Below are positions 16,897 to 25,667 of a stretch of DNA of 64,000 bases, piece by piece. The DNA comes from Geomonas subterranea (lineage in GTDB: Bacteria; Desulfobacterota; Desulfuromonadia; Geobacterales; Geobacteraceae), in assembly GCF_019063845.1 (NCBI RefSeq), contig NZ_CP077683.1, forward strand, positions 1,240,001 through 1,304,000, read 5' to 3'. The notes below the pieces were generated by a model. That model was given only the letters and a program-made list of their open reading frames with translations. It was not told the DNA's origin and did no database searches. The first letter of the stretch is position 1, and every line of letters begins with the position of its first letter. A program made the translations under genes and the position numbers.

Positions 16897-17091
16897 GAGT
16901 GACCTCTTACCGAGTGACCTCTTACCGAGTGACCTCTTACCAAGTGACCTCTTACCAAGTGACCTCTTACCAAGTGACCTCTTACCAAGTGACCTCTTAC
17001 CAAGTGACCTCTTACCAAGTGACCTCTTACCAAGTGACCTCTTACCAAGTGACCTCTTACCAAGTGACCTCTTACCAAGTGACCTCTTACC
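16897..17091. repeat. 15-bp tandem repeat, 13 copies
   Basis: Thirteen head-to-tail copies of RAGTGACCTCTTACC. The first three have G and the last ten have A at the first position; otherwise the copies are identical. A degenerate half-copy precedes the array (16890-16896). The near-identity means recent expansion by slippage or unequal crossing over, so copy number is likely to vary between strains. Confidence 0.95.
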
Positions 17092-17261
17092 TTGATGGGA
17101 TTGTGGCACGTTCCGTCGGACCGCACCGGAAGTCATGGCGACTTCCCGACTCCCCTTTGCCAGGCCGACCTGAGCTCCACCCTCAGCCTCTCGCCTGTGG
17201 AAGCCGGACCACCGGTTTGTGGTGCTGATCGCCGCAGAAGCCCTCCTGGCGCCCCGGCAGC

Positions 17262-17293
17262 AAAAAACGGGTGCAGGTCTACCCCTGCGCCCG
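17262..17293 (-). terminator. Rho-independent terminator of the creatininase-family gene
   Basis: Read on the minus strand: a 10-bp stem with one mismatch (17293-17284 with 17277-17268), a 6-base loop, then six T residues. It lies 50 bases after the stop codon at 17344. Confidence 0.75.
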
Positions 17294-17343
17294 GTCGAAA
17301 AGTCCCTCTACAGGGCAAATTTGGAAGCCGCTTTTTTGGGCAA

Positions 17344-18063
17344 TTACCAGCGACGGCTCTCGAGGGCCTTGACCAACTCGATCACCTTGTCCGCTACCAG
17401 TGATTCCAGGATCTTACCCTTTTCAGCGCTCGCCTTGCCAGGGTCACCCCAGACCCCGCCGGGCCAGAAGCTTCGCTTGTCACGGACGAGGATCCCGGTC
17501 GGAAAATTGGGATACTCGGCGGCGGCCAGCCCTTTGACCAGGTGCGGATGCGAATGCATGATGCGCGAGGTTTCGATCTCACCGGCGTGGGCATCGCCAC
17601 GGGTCTCGATGAGATGAGCTCCGCTTTCCTTGGCGAGTTCGTATTCGGTGACGACGGCCATGTTGATTTCCGGCAATTCCTGAATCAGTTCCTCGCCGGC
17701 GTCCTGAAGCGCCATGCGGTGCGATCCGCCGGCGTGCCCGGTTAGCGCAATGAAGTTGACCAACCCATGCGCGTGCAGCGAGCGCACTATGTCCTTCAAA
17801 AGAGCCTTTAACGTCGCAGTGCTGATGGATACGGTCCCTGGATGGCGCGACGTCGAGCGGCAGCACCCGTAATGCACCGGCGGCGCTACAAACAGCGGGA
17901 TCCGTTCGGCCGCGCGTTTTCCCACCTCGTAGGCCTCGATGGTGTCCGTAGAAAGCGGCAGATGGCTGCCGTGCTCTTCGACCGATCCAAATGGAATGTA
18001 GACGGTCTTGCAGATTTCCAGACCTTGGGCGAATTCGTCCATGGTGATGTTCTCTATGAGCAT
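17344..18063 (-). CDS. Creatininase-family metal-dependent amidohydrolase
   Basis: A 239-residue cytoplasmic protein of the creatininase/MftE/FAPy-deformylase superfamily, whose members hydrolyse cyclic or linear amides with two metal ions. Metal ligands are visible as the EEHGSHLP and STDT motifs near residues 28-42 and HAGEIETS near 165. The family's usual NGHGGN motif reads TGHAGG here, a modest departure. It is a single-gene transcript with its own terminator, and AAAGGGA precedes the ATG. No mycofactocin, creatine or riboflavin genes are nearby, so the substrate is open. Confidence 0.85.
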   Translation of the reverse strand: MLIENITMDEFAQGLEICKTVYIPFGSVEEHGSHLPLSTDTIEAYEVGKRAAERIPLFVAPPVHYGCCRSTSRHPGTVSISTATLKALLKDIVRSLHAHGLVNFIALTGHAGGSHRMALQDAGEELIQELPEINMAVVTEYELAKESGAHLIETRGDAHAGEIETSRIMHSHPHLVKGLAAAEYPNFPTGILVRDKRSFWPGGVWGDPGKASAEKGKILESLVADKVIELVKALESRRW

Positions 18064-18167
18064 AATATTGTCCCTTTAAATATATGAAAACATTACAAAA
18101 TATGCCAGTGCCGCATCCCCCCCTCCCCTTTTTGCCGCCCTGGGGAAGGGGACGCGGCGCGGGTGGA

Positions 18168-21100
18168 TCAGCTGTCGAGCATCTCCCGGACCTTGTTGGC
18201 GAGTTCGATCGGTCTCGCGGGTTTGCGTAAGATATCGACGCCTTCCTCAAGGAAGATCCCCTTGTCCTGTATCACGTCGGCGGTATATCCGCTCAGGAAC
18301 AGTACTTTCAACTGGGGAGAATGACGACGGAGTTCCTCGCAGAGCTGTTTGCCGTTCATCTTGGGCATGATCACGTCGAGCAGCGCCAGGCTGATCTCCT
18401 GCCGCCTCGACTCGAAGAGCTGCAAGGCTTCATCCCCGCTGCTCGCGCGTATGACCTGGTACCCGTACCTCTTAAGCACCGACTCGACCAGCCGCCCTAC
18501 AGCGGCGTCATCCTCCACAACCAGGATGGTCTCGCTTCCCCCCTCCGGGATGAAGGTGACCGGCTTTTCGCCGGACTGCACCTTCTCGGTTATCAGGGGC
18601 AGGTAGATGCTGAAGGTGGTGCCGAAGCCCATCTGACTGAATATAGTGATGTAGCCGCCATGCTGCTTGATGATGCCGTACACGATGGACATCCCGAGTC
18701 CCGTGCCGCGACCCGGGAGTTTCGTCGTGAAGAAGGGCTCGAATATCTTCTGCTGAGTTTCGGCATCCATCCCGGTTCCGGTGTCGGCGACGGTGATGAG
18801 GGCGTAGCGGCCGGGCATACCGTACCCATACTGGCGGTGGAACTCCTTGTCCAGGGTGGTCAGCTCCGTCTTGATGGTGAGCTCCCCGCCGGCGGGCATG
18901 GCGTCCCTGGCGTTGGTGGCGAGGTTCATCAGCACCTGCTCCAACTGACCGCTGTCGGCCATCACCAGCAAGTTCTCATCGCTGAAGGAGGTTCTGAGCG
19001 TCACGTCTTCGCCGATGATCCGGACCAGGAACTTGGCGTGCCTGCGGGCCAGTTCGTTCAACTCGACCTGCTGCATCACCATGACCTGCTTCCGGCTGAA
19101 GGCCAGAAGACTCTTGGTGAGGTGCGTGGCCCGGTCGGCGGCATCGAGGATCTGCTCCATGTGGTCGAGCATCGGGTCGTTTGGGGGCAGGGAGTGCTGC
19201 AGCAACTGCCCGAAGCCGAGAATGACGGTGAGTATGTTGTTGAAATCGTGAGCGACCCCTCCGGCCAACTGGCCGATCGCTTCCATCTTTTGCGCCTGCC
19301 TCAGCTGCTCCTCAAGTTTCTTGCGCTCGCTGATGCTTTCCATGAAGGCCATGAAATGGCAGATATTGCCGGCACTGTTCAGGATCGGGGATATGGTGGC
19401 GTGCTGCCAGAAGGCGGTGCCGTTTTTATGGCGGTTGTACAATTCGCCGCTCCAGATCCGGCCCGAGGTGATGGTGTCCCACATCCCCTGGTACAGTTCG
19501 GGCGATGTCTTGCCGCTTTGCAGGATGCGTGGGTTTTCTCCTATGACCTCTTCGGAGGTGTAGCCGGCAATCTCGGTGAAGCGCGGATTGACGAACTCTA
19601 TGTTGCCTGTGGTGTCGGTGATTATGATGGCGACGGGACTCTGCATCACCGCCTGGGACAGCTTCAGCAGCTGCTCATCTGCCAGCCTCCGTTCGGTCAC
19701 ATCCTTGTAGACGACGACGGCGCCTACCAGCTCTCCCCCCTCGCGCAGGGGCCTGCAGTTGTACTCGGCGTAGAAACTGCTGCCGTCCTTGCGCCAGAAC
19801 AACTCGTCGCTCCCCTGGTAGGGACGTCCCTCGTAGCAGGCGGTGGACATCGGGCAGTCCTGTTCCGGGAATGGTGACCCGTCCTCCCGGGTGTGGTGCA
19901 TCAGGGAGTGCTGGTGCTGGCCCAGAAGTTCTTCCTGGGTCCATCCCACCATCTGTGCCGCCGCCGGGTTCACGAAGGTGATGCGTCCCTGCATGTCCAC
20001 GCCGTTGATCCCTTCACCGGCCGCGTCCAGGATGAGCTGCAGCTGGCGCCGGGTCTTTTCATGCGCTTCCTCGGCATGCTTGCGCTCGGTGATGTCCTCG
20101 AGGTTCTGGATCGCGCCGACCACCCTCCCCTGCCGGTCACGGATCTGCGCGGCGTTGAGGGTGATGTAATGCCCGGTGCCGTCCGGATCCTTGTACCATC
20201 CTTCGGCCTGTATCCCTCCCTCTATCAGAGGAGACTCACGGTAACTGCTGAAGTATTTACCGGCGTCATCGACCTGTCCATCCAGCACAAGGTCGGCCAG
20301 GACGGGGCGGTCGATGCCGTAAAAGATTTTGCCGAGATGGTCGGAGCCCAGCACCTCGCCCGGCTCGATCCCCGTGAGGGTCGCCAAGGCGCGGTTCCAC
20401 ATGATGACGCGGTGCTGGTGGTCCAGTACGAACGTTGGCTGCGTCATGTTCAGGACGAGGCTTTCGGCGAATTCCTTCTGGGACTGCAGGGCAGCCTCGG
20501 CCTGCTTGCGCTCTGTGATGTCGAGCATGACACCAAGGACACCGCCGCAGACGCCGCCTGTGGCGGTGAAGCTGGTCTTGAAGAAAATGACGTCGCGCTC
20601 CTCCTGATCGACATGCATCGCCTTGCCTTCATAGACCTGCACGCCGCCTGAGGCGATGAGTTCCTGGTCGTGACGGTGGTGGGCTTCGGCGAGCGGGCCG
20701 GGGGCCACGTCGAAGACGGTCTTGCCTATGACGCGGTCCCTGGTGAGACCCGTGAAGTTGAGGAAGGCCTGGTTGCACCCGAGATACCTGCCGTCATCGC
20801 CCTTGTAGAAAACGGGAATGGGGGTGACCTCGATGAGCTTTTGCGAGAAATCGAGCTCCCGCTTCAGCTCATGTTTTTGCTGCTGCAGTTCCTCCAGCAG
20901 TTGGTTGAAGGCGTCGCCCAGCACCCCTATCTCGTCGCCCGCAGATATGTTGATGCGCGCGCCCCCCCCTTTGTTCTGCGTCAGCATCCTGATCTGCTCG
21001 GTGAAGGTGATCAGCGGCGCGGTGAGGAATTTCATGCACAGCCAGACCACCAGCATGGAGATGAGAAAGACCACGAACAAGGCAGCGAGGATGTAGCTGC

Positions 21101-21953
21101 GCGCCCGGTAGATCGGGGCGTAGGCCTCGTCCTGCGGGAAATTGCTGGCGAGTATCCAGTTGGTGGTATGGAGCCTTTTGAAGGAGCTTATGACGCGGAC
21201 GCCCCTCGAGTTGGTGGTCTCCCCGGTACCCTCGTACCCCCCGATGGCCTCGTCGTAGAGCCGGTTCTTCCCAAGCGGCACGTCCTGCTTGAAAATCCTG
21301 CGGGTGTCGGGGTGGGCGATCATAACCCGGTCCGTGCTGTACAGGTAGAGGTACCCTTTCTCTCCCAGGGTAACCTTGCCTATCCGGGTCACGAAGTTGT
21401 CCTTGGTGAGGTCGATGCTCCCGGCGAGCACCGCGGCGATTTCTCCCCGGTCGTCGAAGACGGGCGCGGTGAGCATGATGATCGGGTGCCCGTGCGACTG
21501 GGCGGAGAGGAAGGGGGCGGATATCTGCGGCTGCCTGGTGGCGAGGGTTTTTTTGAGATACTCCCTGTGCAGGAAGTTCTTGCCGGTGATGCCCTTGTCC
21601 AGCGGGTTCCCGGAAAGCAGCGTCCCCTGGGCGGAGAACAGAAACAGCCCGTTGTCGAACATGGTCAGATTTCCGGGGCGCTGGCCGAAGAATCTCCGCA
21701 GTGTTTGGGGATCATTGACGTCCCCGGCTTTGAGGGTGCCGGCCGTGGCCGCCAGTTCCGTCTGCGACAGGCGCAGCTTGTCGTCGATCTGGTCGGCGAG
21801 CGCGGTGACCATGTTAAACTGCTGGGTGAAAAGGAGTCCCTTGATCTGATCGTTGAAATACAGGTGGGTGCTAAGCGCAAGAATGGACAGCAGTCCCGCC
21901 ATGAGCAGGGAAATGGTGACCGTCATCTTGGTTTTAAGGCTAAAGGGGCGCAA
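18168..21953 (-). CDS. Large hybrid histidine kinase: dCache-HAMP-4xPAS-HisKA-HATPase-REC
   Basis: A 1261-residue membrane sensor. Segments near 11-29 and 287-310 flank a double-Cache periplasmic sensor (about 32-285) with YLYSTDRVMIAHPD, the style that binds small organic ligands. HAMP comes next, then four PAS domains (about 370-490, 500-630, 635-760, 765-885), HisKA (GGVAHDFNNIL), HATPase and a receiver with Asp1193. The start is TTG with GGAGG four bases upstream. The next in-frame ATG would remove the basic residues before the first membrane segment. It is monocistronic, divergent from the CvfB-like gene. Ligand and downstream partner unknown. Confidence 0.92.
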   Translation of the reverse strand: MRPFSLKTKMTVTISLLMAGLLSILALSTHLYFNDQIKGLLFTQQFNMVTALADQIDDKLRLSQTELAATAGTLKAGDVNDPQTLRRFFGQRPGNLTMFDNGLFLFSAQGTLLSGNPLDKGITGKNFLHREYLKKTLATRQPQISAPFLSAQSHGHPIIMLTAPVFDDRGEIAAVLAGSIDLTKDNFVTRIGKVTLGEKGYLYLYSTDRVMIAHPDTRRIFKQDVPLGKNRLYDEAIGGYEGTGETTNSRGVRVISSFKRLHTTNWILASNFPQDEAYAPIYRARSYILAALFVVFLISMLVVWLCMKFLTAPLITFTEQIRMLTQNKGGGARINISAGDEIGVLGDAFNQLLEELQQQKHELKRELDFSQKLIEVTPIPVFYKGDDGRYLGCNQAFLNFTGLTRDRVIGKTVFDVAPGPLAEAHHRHDQELIASGGVQVYEGKAMHVDQEERDVIFFKTSFTATGGVCGGVLGVMLDITERKQAEAALQSQKEFAESLVLNMTQPTFVLDHQHRVIMWNRALATLTGIEPGEVLGSDHLGKIFYGIDRPVLADLVLDGQVDDAGKYFSSYRESPLIEGGIQAEGWYKDPDGTGHYITLNAAQIRDRQGRVVGAIQNLEDITERKHAEEAHEKTRRQLQLILDAAGEGINGVDMQGRITFVNPAAAQMVGWTQEELLGQHQHSLMHHTREDGSPFPEQDCPMSTACYEGRPYQGSDELFWRKDGSSFYAEYNCRPLREGGELVGAVVVYKDVTERRLADEQLLKLSQAVMQSPVAIIITDTTGNIEFVNPRFTEIAGYTSEEVIGENPRILQSGKTSPELYQGMWDTITSGRIWSGELYNRHKNGTAFWQHATISPILNSAGNICHFMAFMESISERKKLEEQLRQAQKMEAIGQLAGGVAHDFNNILTVILGFGQLLQHSLPPNDPMLDHMEQILDAADRATHLTKSLLAFSRKQVMVMQQVELNELARRHAKFLVRIIGEDVTLRTSFSDENLLVMADSGQLEQVLMNLATNARDAMPAGGELTIKTELTTLDKEFHRQYGYGMPGRYALITVADTGTGMDAETQQKIFEPFFTTKLPGRGTGLGMSIVYGIIKQHGGYITIFSQMGFGTTFSIYLPLITEKVQSGEKPVTFIPEGGSETILVVEDDAAVGRLVESVLKRYGYQVIRASSGDEALQLFESRRQEISLALLDVIMPKMNGKQLCEELRRHSPQLKVLFLSGYTADVIQDKGIFLEEGVDILRKPARPIELANKVREMLDS

Positions 21954-22209
21954 TCGGCCTCCGCTGTTACGGCCGCGCCACGCGACCTGGCTGGAAAGGG
22001 TTACCTTATTATGAAAATGTCGGAAGTGTCCAGCTAAAAAGCAATCCGGCTGTCGTTGGAAGTGCCTGTTAGTTAACCGCTTTTCCGTGGGACGTGCGGA
22101 ACGTCGCCTGGTGCGTCGAAAAGATTAATAGGCGCGCGCGAGGATTTGATATAGTATTTCGGTTCGCGGCGGCAAAACATTAGAACGCCGCGATGGGAGC
22201 AGACTGAGA

Positions 22210-23034
22210 ATGTTAGAAATCGGCAAGTACAACCGTTTGGAAGTCAAGAAATTGAGCGCGATAGGCGCCTACCTCGTCTCGGAGCTTGGGGACATCCTGT
22301 TACCGACCAAGTACGTCCCTGAAGGGCTGCACCACGGCGAGCACCTCAAGGTGTTCGTCTACCTGGATTCGGAGGACCGGCTCATCGCCACCACGCTGGA
22401 GCCCAAGGCGCAGGTCGGGGATTTCGCGCTCATGGAGGTCAAGGATGTGAGCCCCGTCGGGGCCTTCATGGACTGGGGGCTGGAAAAGGACCTGCTGGTC
22501 CCGTTCAGCGAGCAGCCGCGTCCCATGCAGAAAGGGGAAAGGCACCTGGTGCGGGTCTACCTCGACCGCTCCGAGCGTATCGCCGCGTCGGCAAAGATCG
22601 GGAAGTTCCTCGAGAAGTCAGCGGCGGGGCTCAAGGAGGGACAGGAAGTCCTGCTTACCTTCTACGAGTTCGGCGACCTGGGCGCCAAGGTGATCATCGA
22701 CGGACGCTATGACGGCCTGCTCTTCAAGACCGAGCTCTTCGGCAGGTACCGGACCGGTGACAGCGCCAAGGGGTACGTGAAGAAGATACGCCCCGACGGC
22801 AAGATAGACGTGACACTCAGAAAGGGGGGGAGGCAGGACCTGAGCGGCGGCCGGGAGACCCTGTTGCGGGTACTCGCCGAGCGCGGAGGCTTTCTTCCCG
22901 TGGGGGACAAGTCCCCCCCCGAGCTGATCGCGGACATGTTCCGGATGAGCAAGAAGAACTTCAAGGCCGTGATAGGAAACCTCTACCGGGAAGGTGTCAT
23001 CGAGATAACGAAGGAAGGGATCAGGCTGCGCTAG
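22210..23034 (+). CDS. CvfB-like S1 RNA-binding protein
   Basis: A 274-residue cytoplasmic protein of the CvfB/YitL family: three S1-type OB domains in tandem (about 1-65, 68-130, 140-210), then a winged-helix domain at the C-terminus (about 215-274, ELIADMFRMSKKNFKAVIGNLYREGVI). These bind RNA and affect gene expression post-transcriptionally in Gram-positives, where CvfB affects virulence-factor production. Length fits the family. It has its own promoter region and ends at a strong bidirectional hairpin, so it is monocistronic. Confidence 0.85.
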   Translation: MLEIGKYNRLEVKKLSAIGAYLVSELGDILLPTKYVPEGLHHGEHLKVFVYLDSEDRLIATTLEPKAQVGDFALMEVKDVSPVGAFMDWGLEKDLLVPFSEQPRPMQKGERHLVRVYLDRSERIAASAKIGKFLEKSAAGLKEGQEVLLTFYEFGDLGAKVIIDGRYDGLLFKTELFGRYRTGDSAKGYVKKIRPDGKIDVTLRKGGRQDLSGGRETLLRVLAERGGFLPVGDKSPPELIADMFRMSKKNFKAVIGNLYREGVIEITKEGIRLR

Positions 23035-23058
23035 CCCCCCCTCCCCTTGTCTGACGTG

Positions 23059-23097
23059 AAGAACCCCGCCGCAGCGCTGCGCCGGGGTTCTTTTTTT
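23059..23097. terminator. Bidirectional terminator
   Basis: A 10-bp outer stem (AAGAACCCCG with CGGGGTTCTT) is extended inward by a palindrome CGCAGCGCTGCG and followed by seven T residues on the plus strand. The A residues on the other arm allow use from the minus strand too. It serves the convergent CvfB-like and Bax-inhibitor-like genes. Confidence 0.85.
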
Positions 23098-23770
23098 ACC
23101 TGCGGTCGCCCAGGAAACGAAGCAGCAGCAGGAACATGTTGATGAAGTCGAGGTAGAGGGTGAGCGCGCCGAGGATGGCTCCCTTGCCGCCGGAGTTCCC
23201 CATCTGCTTGATCCTCTGGGTGTCGTAGGCGGTAAGGCCGGTGAAGACGATGATGCCGCACAGGCTCAGTACCCAGTTGAGCATCGAGCTGTGCAGGAAG
23301 ATGTTCACCAGGGAGGCAATCACCACCCCGACCAGTCCCATGAACAGGAAGCTCCCCCAGGAGGAGAGGTCGCTCCTGGTCAGGTAGCCGTAGAGGCTCA
23401 TGGCGCCGAACATCCCCGCGGTGACGAGGAAGGTCGAGGCGATGGAGGAGTGTGTGTAGGCGACGAAGATCGTGGACATCGTCAGGCCGTTGAGCGCCGC
23501 GTACAGTAAAAAGAGCAGGCTCGCAGCCGCCGTGCTGATCCGGTTGATGGCCCCGCTTATGGCCACCACCAGCCCCAGCTCACCAAAGAGGAGCGCGTAG
23601 AAGAGTATGCGGTTGCCGAGGATGGCCTGTAACAGGGCCGGCGTGGATGCGGTTATGACAGAAACGAGAGCGGTCAGTAGCAGCCCGCCGCTCATCCAGC
23701 CATAGACTCCTCTCATCACGCCGCTGTTGACTACGGTTATGGTCCGGTACTGTGTCTGATATCTTTCCAT
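23096..23770 (-). CDS. Bax inhibitor-1 / YccA-family membrane protein
   Basis: A 224-residue inner-membrane protein with seven hydrophobic segments. It shows the family features GWMSGGLLLTALVS near the N-terminus and TGLTAYDTQRIKQM in the last third, where the conserved Asp of the BsYetJ calcium-leak channel lies. Bacterial members include YetJ (a pH-sensitive Ca2+ leak) and YccA (an FtsH modulator). AAAGGAG precedes the ATG. It is monocistronic. Confidence 0.9.
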   Translation of the reverse strand: MERYQTQYRTITVVNSGVMRGVYGWMSGGLLLTALVSVITASTPALLQAILGNRILFYALLFGELGLVVAISGAINRISTAAASLLFLLYAALNGLTMSTIFVAYTHSSIASTFLVTAGMFGAMSLYGYLTRSDLSSWGSFLFMGLVGVVIASLVNIFLHSSMLNWVLSLCGIIVFTGLTAYDTQRIKQMGNSGGKGAILGALTLYLDFINMFLLLLRFLGDRR

Positions 23771-23999
23771 TCAATGCTCCTTTTGCTCGGCTGCGTGCTG
23801 GAACCTTGTTCCCGAAGCAGTTGTCAGTGATTTACGCCCCCTGTTATACCATGAAGCGAGCAGCTCTTGCCGAAAAATAAACACGGACCCGTGAAAGTGC
23901 AAGAGGTGCTGTTACAATGAAGTCTCCCGCGTTTAATTTGGCGCGACAACAGCGCCGTTTGAGCGGCCTCCGCCGCATTACCAAGAGGAGGATCCCATC

Positions 24000-24338
24000 A
24001 TGTTGAAAAAAATCGCAATTCTTGCCTGCCTGCTCTCCTTCGCGCCGGCTGCCGCAGGTGCACAGGACGTGGCGCTCATGGTGAACCAGCAACCCGCGCA
24101 GCAGTCCGAAGCGCTCAAGAACGTGAACCTGATGCCGCGTGAAGAGCGCTCCACGACAGTGGTCGCGGCGAACGACGTCCAGGGGACGGTGGCCGCCGCG
24201 GAGGAGCGCCCGAAAAAGAGCCACAGCGGCCTGACCTTCAAGGAGTTCTGCGACGTGCACTTCGGCGAATACCGCTGGGTGTACTGGGTAGGTGCGGTCG
24301 CCGCGATCGTCGCCATTCACGTGGTAGCTGCCGACTAA
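24000..24338 (+). CDS. Small exported protein with C-terminal membrane segment, unknown function
   Basis: A 112-residue protein with a signal peptide (1-22, ending AAAGA) and a hydrophilic Gln/Arg/Ala-rich middle. A C-terminal hydrophobic segment follows (about 93-110, WVYWVGAVAAIVAIHVV). It would thus be a periplasmic protein tail-anchored in the inner membrane. GAGGAGG lies 8 bases before the ATG, which supports real translation. No family recognised. It stands alone, with a GC-rich hairpin after it. Confidence 0.6.
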   Translation: MLKKIAILACLLSFAPAAAGAQDVALMVNQQPAQQSEALKNVNLMPREERSTTVVAANDVQGTVAAAEERPKKSHSGLTFKEFCDVHFGEYRWVYWVGAVAAIVAIHVVAAD

Positions 24339-24343
24339 GAGCA

Positions 24344-24374
24344 GGGGCGGCAGGTGCCATCACCCTGCCGCCCC
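24344..24374 (+). terminator. GC-rich hairpin after the small exported protein
   Basis: Perfect 11-bp arms (24344-24354 with 24364-24374) around a 9-base loop, 6 bases after the stop codon. It has no T-tract. Confidence 0.5.
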
Positions 24375-24466
24375 CCGCCAACGCTTCTCCCCTTCCCTTC
24401 CCATTTCCACCCGCCGCTGTTCTCCCGTCACGGCTTCCCGCGGAAAAATCGCTTTTTTCCACCGCC

Positions 24467-25531
24467 CTATTTCGCCCTCTCGTATTGAGCCGGCCAGGGT
24501 AGATCAACGCCCAGGGCCTTCGCCGCGTGCAGCGGCCAGTACGGGTCCCGCAGCAGGGCCCGCGCCAGGAACACGGAGTCGGCAAGGCCTGTGGCGACGA
24601 TCTGCTCGGCCTGCGCCGGATCGGTGATGAAACCGACAGCTCCAGTAGGTATGCCCACTTCTTTTTTTATGGCGGTCGCGAACGGCGTCTGGAAACCGGG
24701 GCCGAACGGTGGCATGGCCTCGGGTACCATCCCGCCGGTGGAGCAGTCGATGAGGTCGATGCCGATATCCTTTAGCGCCTTGCAAAGGTGCAGGGTCTGC
24801 TCCAGATCCCACCCTCCCTCCATCCAGTCCGAGGCCGAAACCCTGACAAAGACCGGAAGGTGTTCGGGCCAGATGTCCCGCACCGCCTTAGCGACCCGGA
24901 GCGGAAACCGGCAGCGGTTCTCGAGCGAGCCCCCGAACTCGTCGCCGCGCCGGTTGGAGAGCGGTGACAGGAACTGGTGCAGCAGGTAGCCGTGCGCCAT
25001 GTGGATCTCGGCCACCTCGAAGCCGGCCTCGATGCTGCGCCGCGCCGCCTGGGCGAACTGCCCGAGCAGCGCTTCCAGGTCCTGCTGGGTCGCCTCACGG
25101 GGGATCACCGGCTCCTCTTTGGAAAAGGGGACCGGGCTTGGGGCGATGGTTTGCCAGCCGCGGTGGTTGACGTCGACGGGGCGTCCTCCCCTCCAGGGGA
25201 GATCGGTGGAGGCCTTGCGCCCCGCATGGGCCAACTGCACGCCGGGGACCGCGCCCTGTTCCTTTATGAAGCGCGTGATGGGGAGATAGGCGGCAGCGTG
25301 CTCGGCGCTCCAGATGCCGCTGTCGTCGGGGGAAATTCTCCCCTGCGGCGTCACTGCAGTGGCCTCGACCATGACGAGGCCCGCGCCGCCGACGGCCCGG
25401 CTCCCCAGGTGCACCATGTGCCAGTCGGTGGGAAGCCCCTCCCTGCTGGAGTACATGCACATCGGTGACACGAAGACACGGTTTTTGAAGACCAACTCGC
25501 GCAGGGTAAGAGGTGTGAAAAGGATGCTCAT
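24467..25531 (-). CDS. Old Yellow Enzyme family ene-reductase (YqjM class)
   Basis: A 354-residue FMN-dependent TIM-barrel enzyme that reduces activated C=C bonds with NAD(P)H. Cys25 and Tyr27 in SPMCMYSS match the thermophilic-like/YqjM class signature (Cys26 and Tyr28 in YqjM). HAGRKAS and the active-site pair in AHGYLLHQFLSPLSN, with the FGGSLENR motif after it, are all intact. AGGAGG lies 9 bases before the ATG. The gene is followed on the same strand by nothing obviously linked. The physiological substrate is unknown, as for most of the family. Confidence 0.93.
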   Translation of the reverse strand: MSILFTPLTLRELVFKNRVFVSPMCMYSSREGLPTDWHMVHLGSRAVGGAGLVMVEATAVTPQGRISPDDSGIWSAEHAAAYLPITRFIKEQGAVPGVQLAHAGRKASTDLPWRGGRPVDVNHRGWQTIAPSPVPFSKEEPVIPREATQQDLEALLGQFAQAARRSIEAGFEVAEIHMAHGYLLHQFLSPLSNRRGDEFGGSLENRCRFPLRVAKAVRDIWPEHLPVFVRVSASDWMEGGWDLEQTLHLCKALKDIGIDLIDCSTGGMVPEAMPPFGPGFQTPFATAIKKEVGIPTGAVGFITDPAQAEQIVATGLADSVFLARALLRDPYWPLHAAKALGVDLPWPAQYERAK

Positions 25532-25667
25532 GCTGGAAAACCTCCTGAAACTTTCGTGATAGCGGGGCGTGTTCCCTGCGGCAGTTTAGCAGGCATGCCG
25601 GCAACTGCAATGAAAGCCGGCGCCGGAAAACTGCACCGGGAAGCCTGCGTGACGGACGGCCGGCGCC

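Larger units (their letters stand above)
16487..17343. other. Gene-poor region with tandem repeats
   Basis: Some 860 bases lie between the divergent PhnD-like and creatininase-family transcription units without a convincing gene. The promoter of the PhnD operon should lie within 16500-16600 on the minus strand. ORFs of 85-170 codons cross it on both strands only because the 15-bp repeat contains no stop in any frame. They have no ribosome site and resemble nothing known. The base composition around 16620-16880 is clearly less GC-rich than the flanking genes. Confidence 0.6.

Noticed and set aside
16897-17091. CRISPR or iteron-type origin
   Set aside because: The 15-bp units have no spacers, and there is no replication-initiator gene nearby.
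16620-17228. ORFs encoding pentapeptide repeats (VRGHL, GKRSL, VTSYQ) over the minisatellite
   Set aside because: All frames are open because the 15-bp unit lacks stops. No ribosome site and no recognisable domain outside the repeat.
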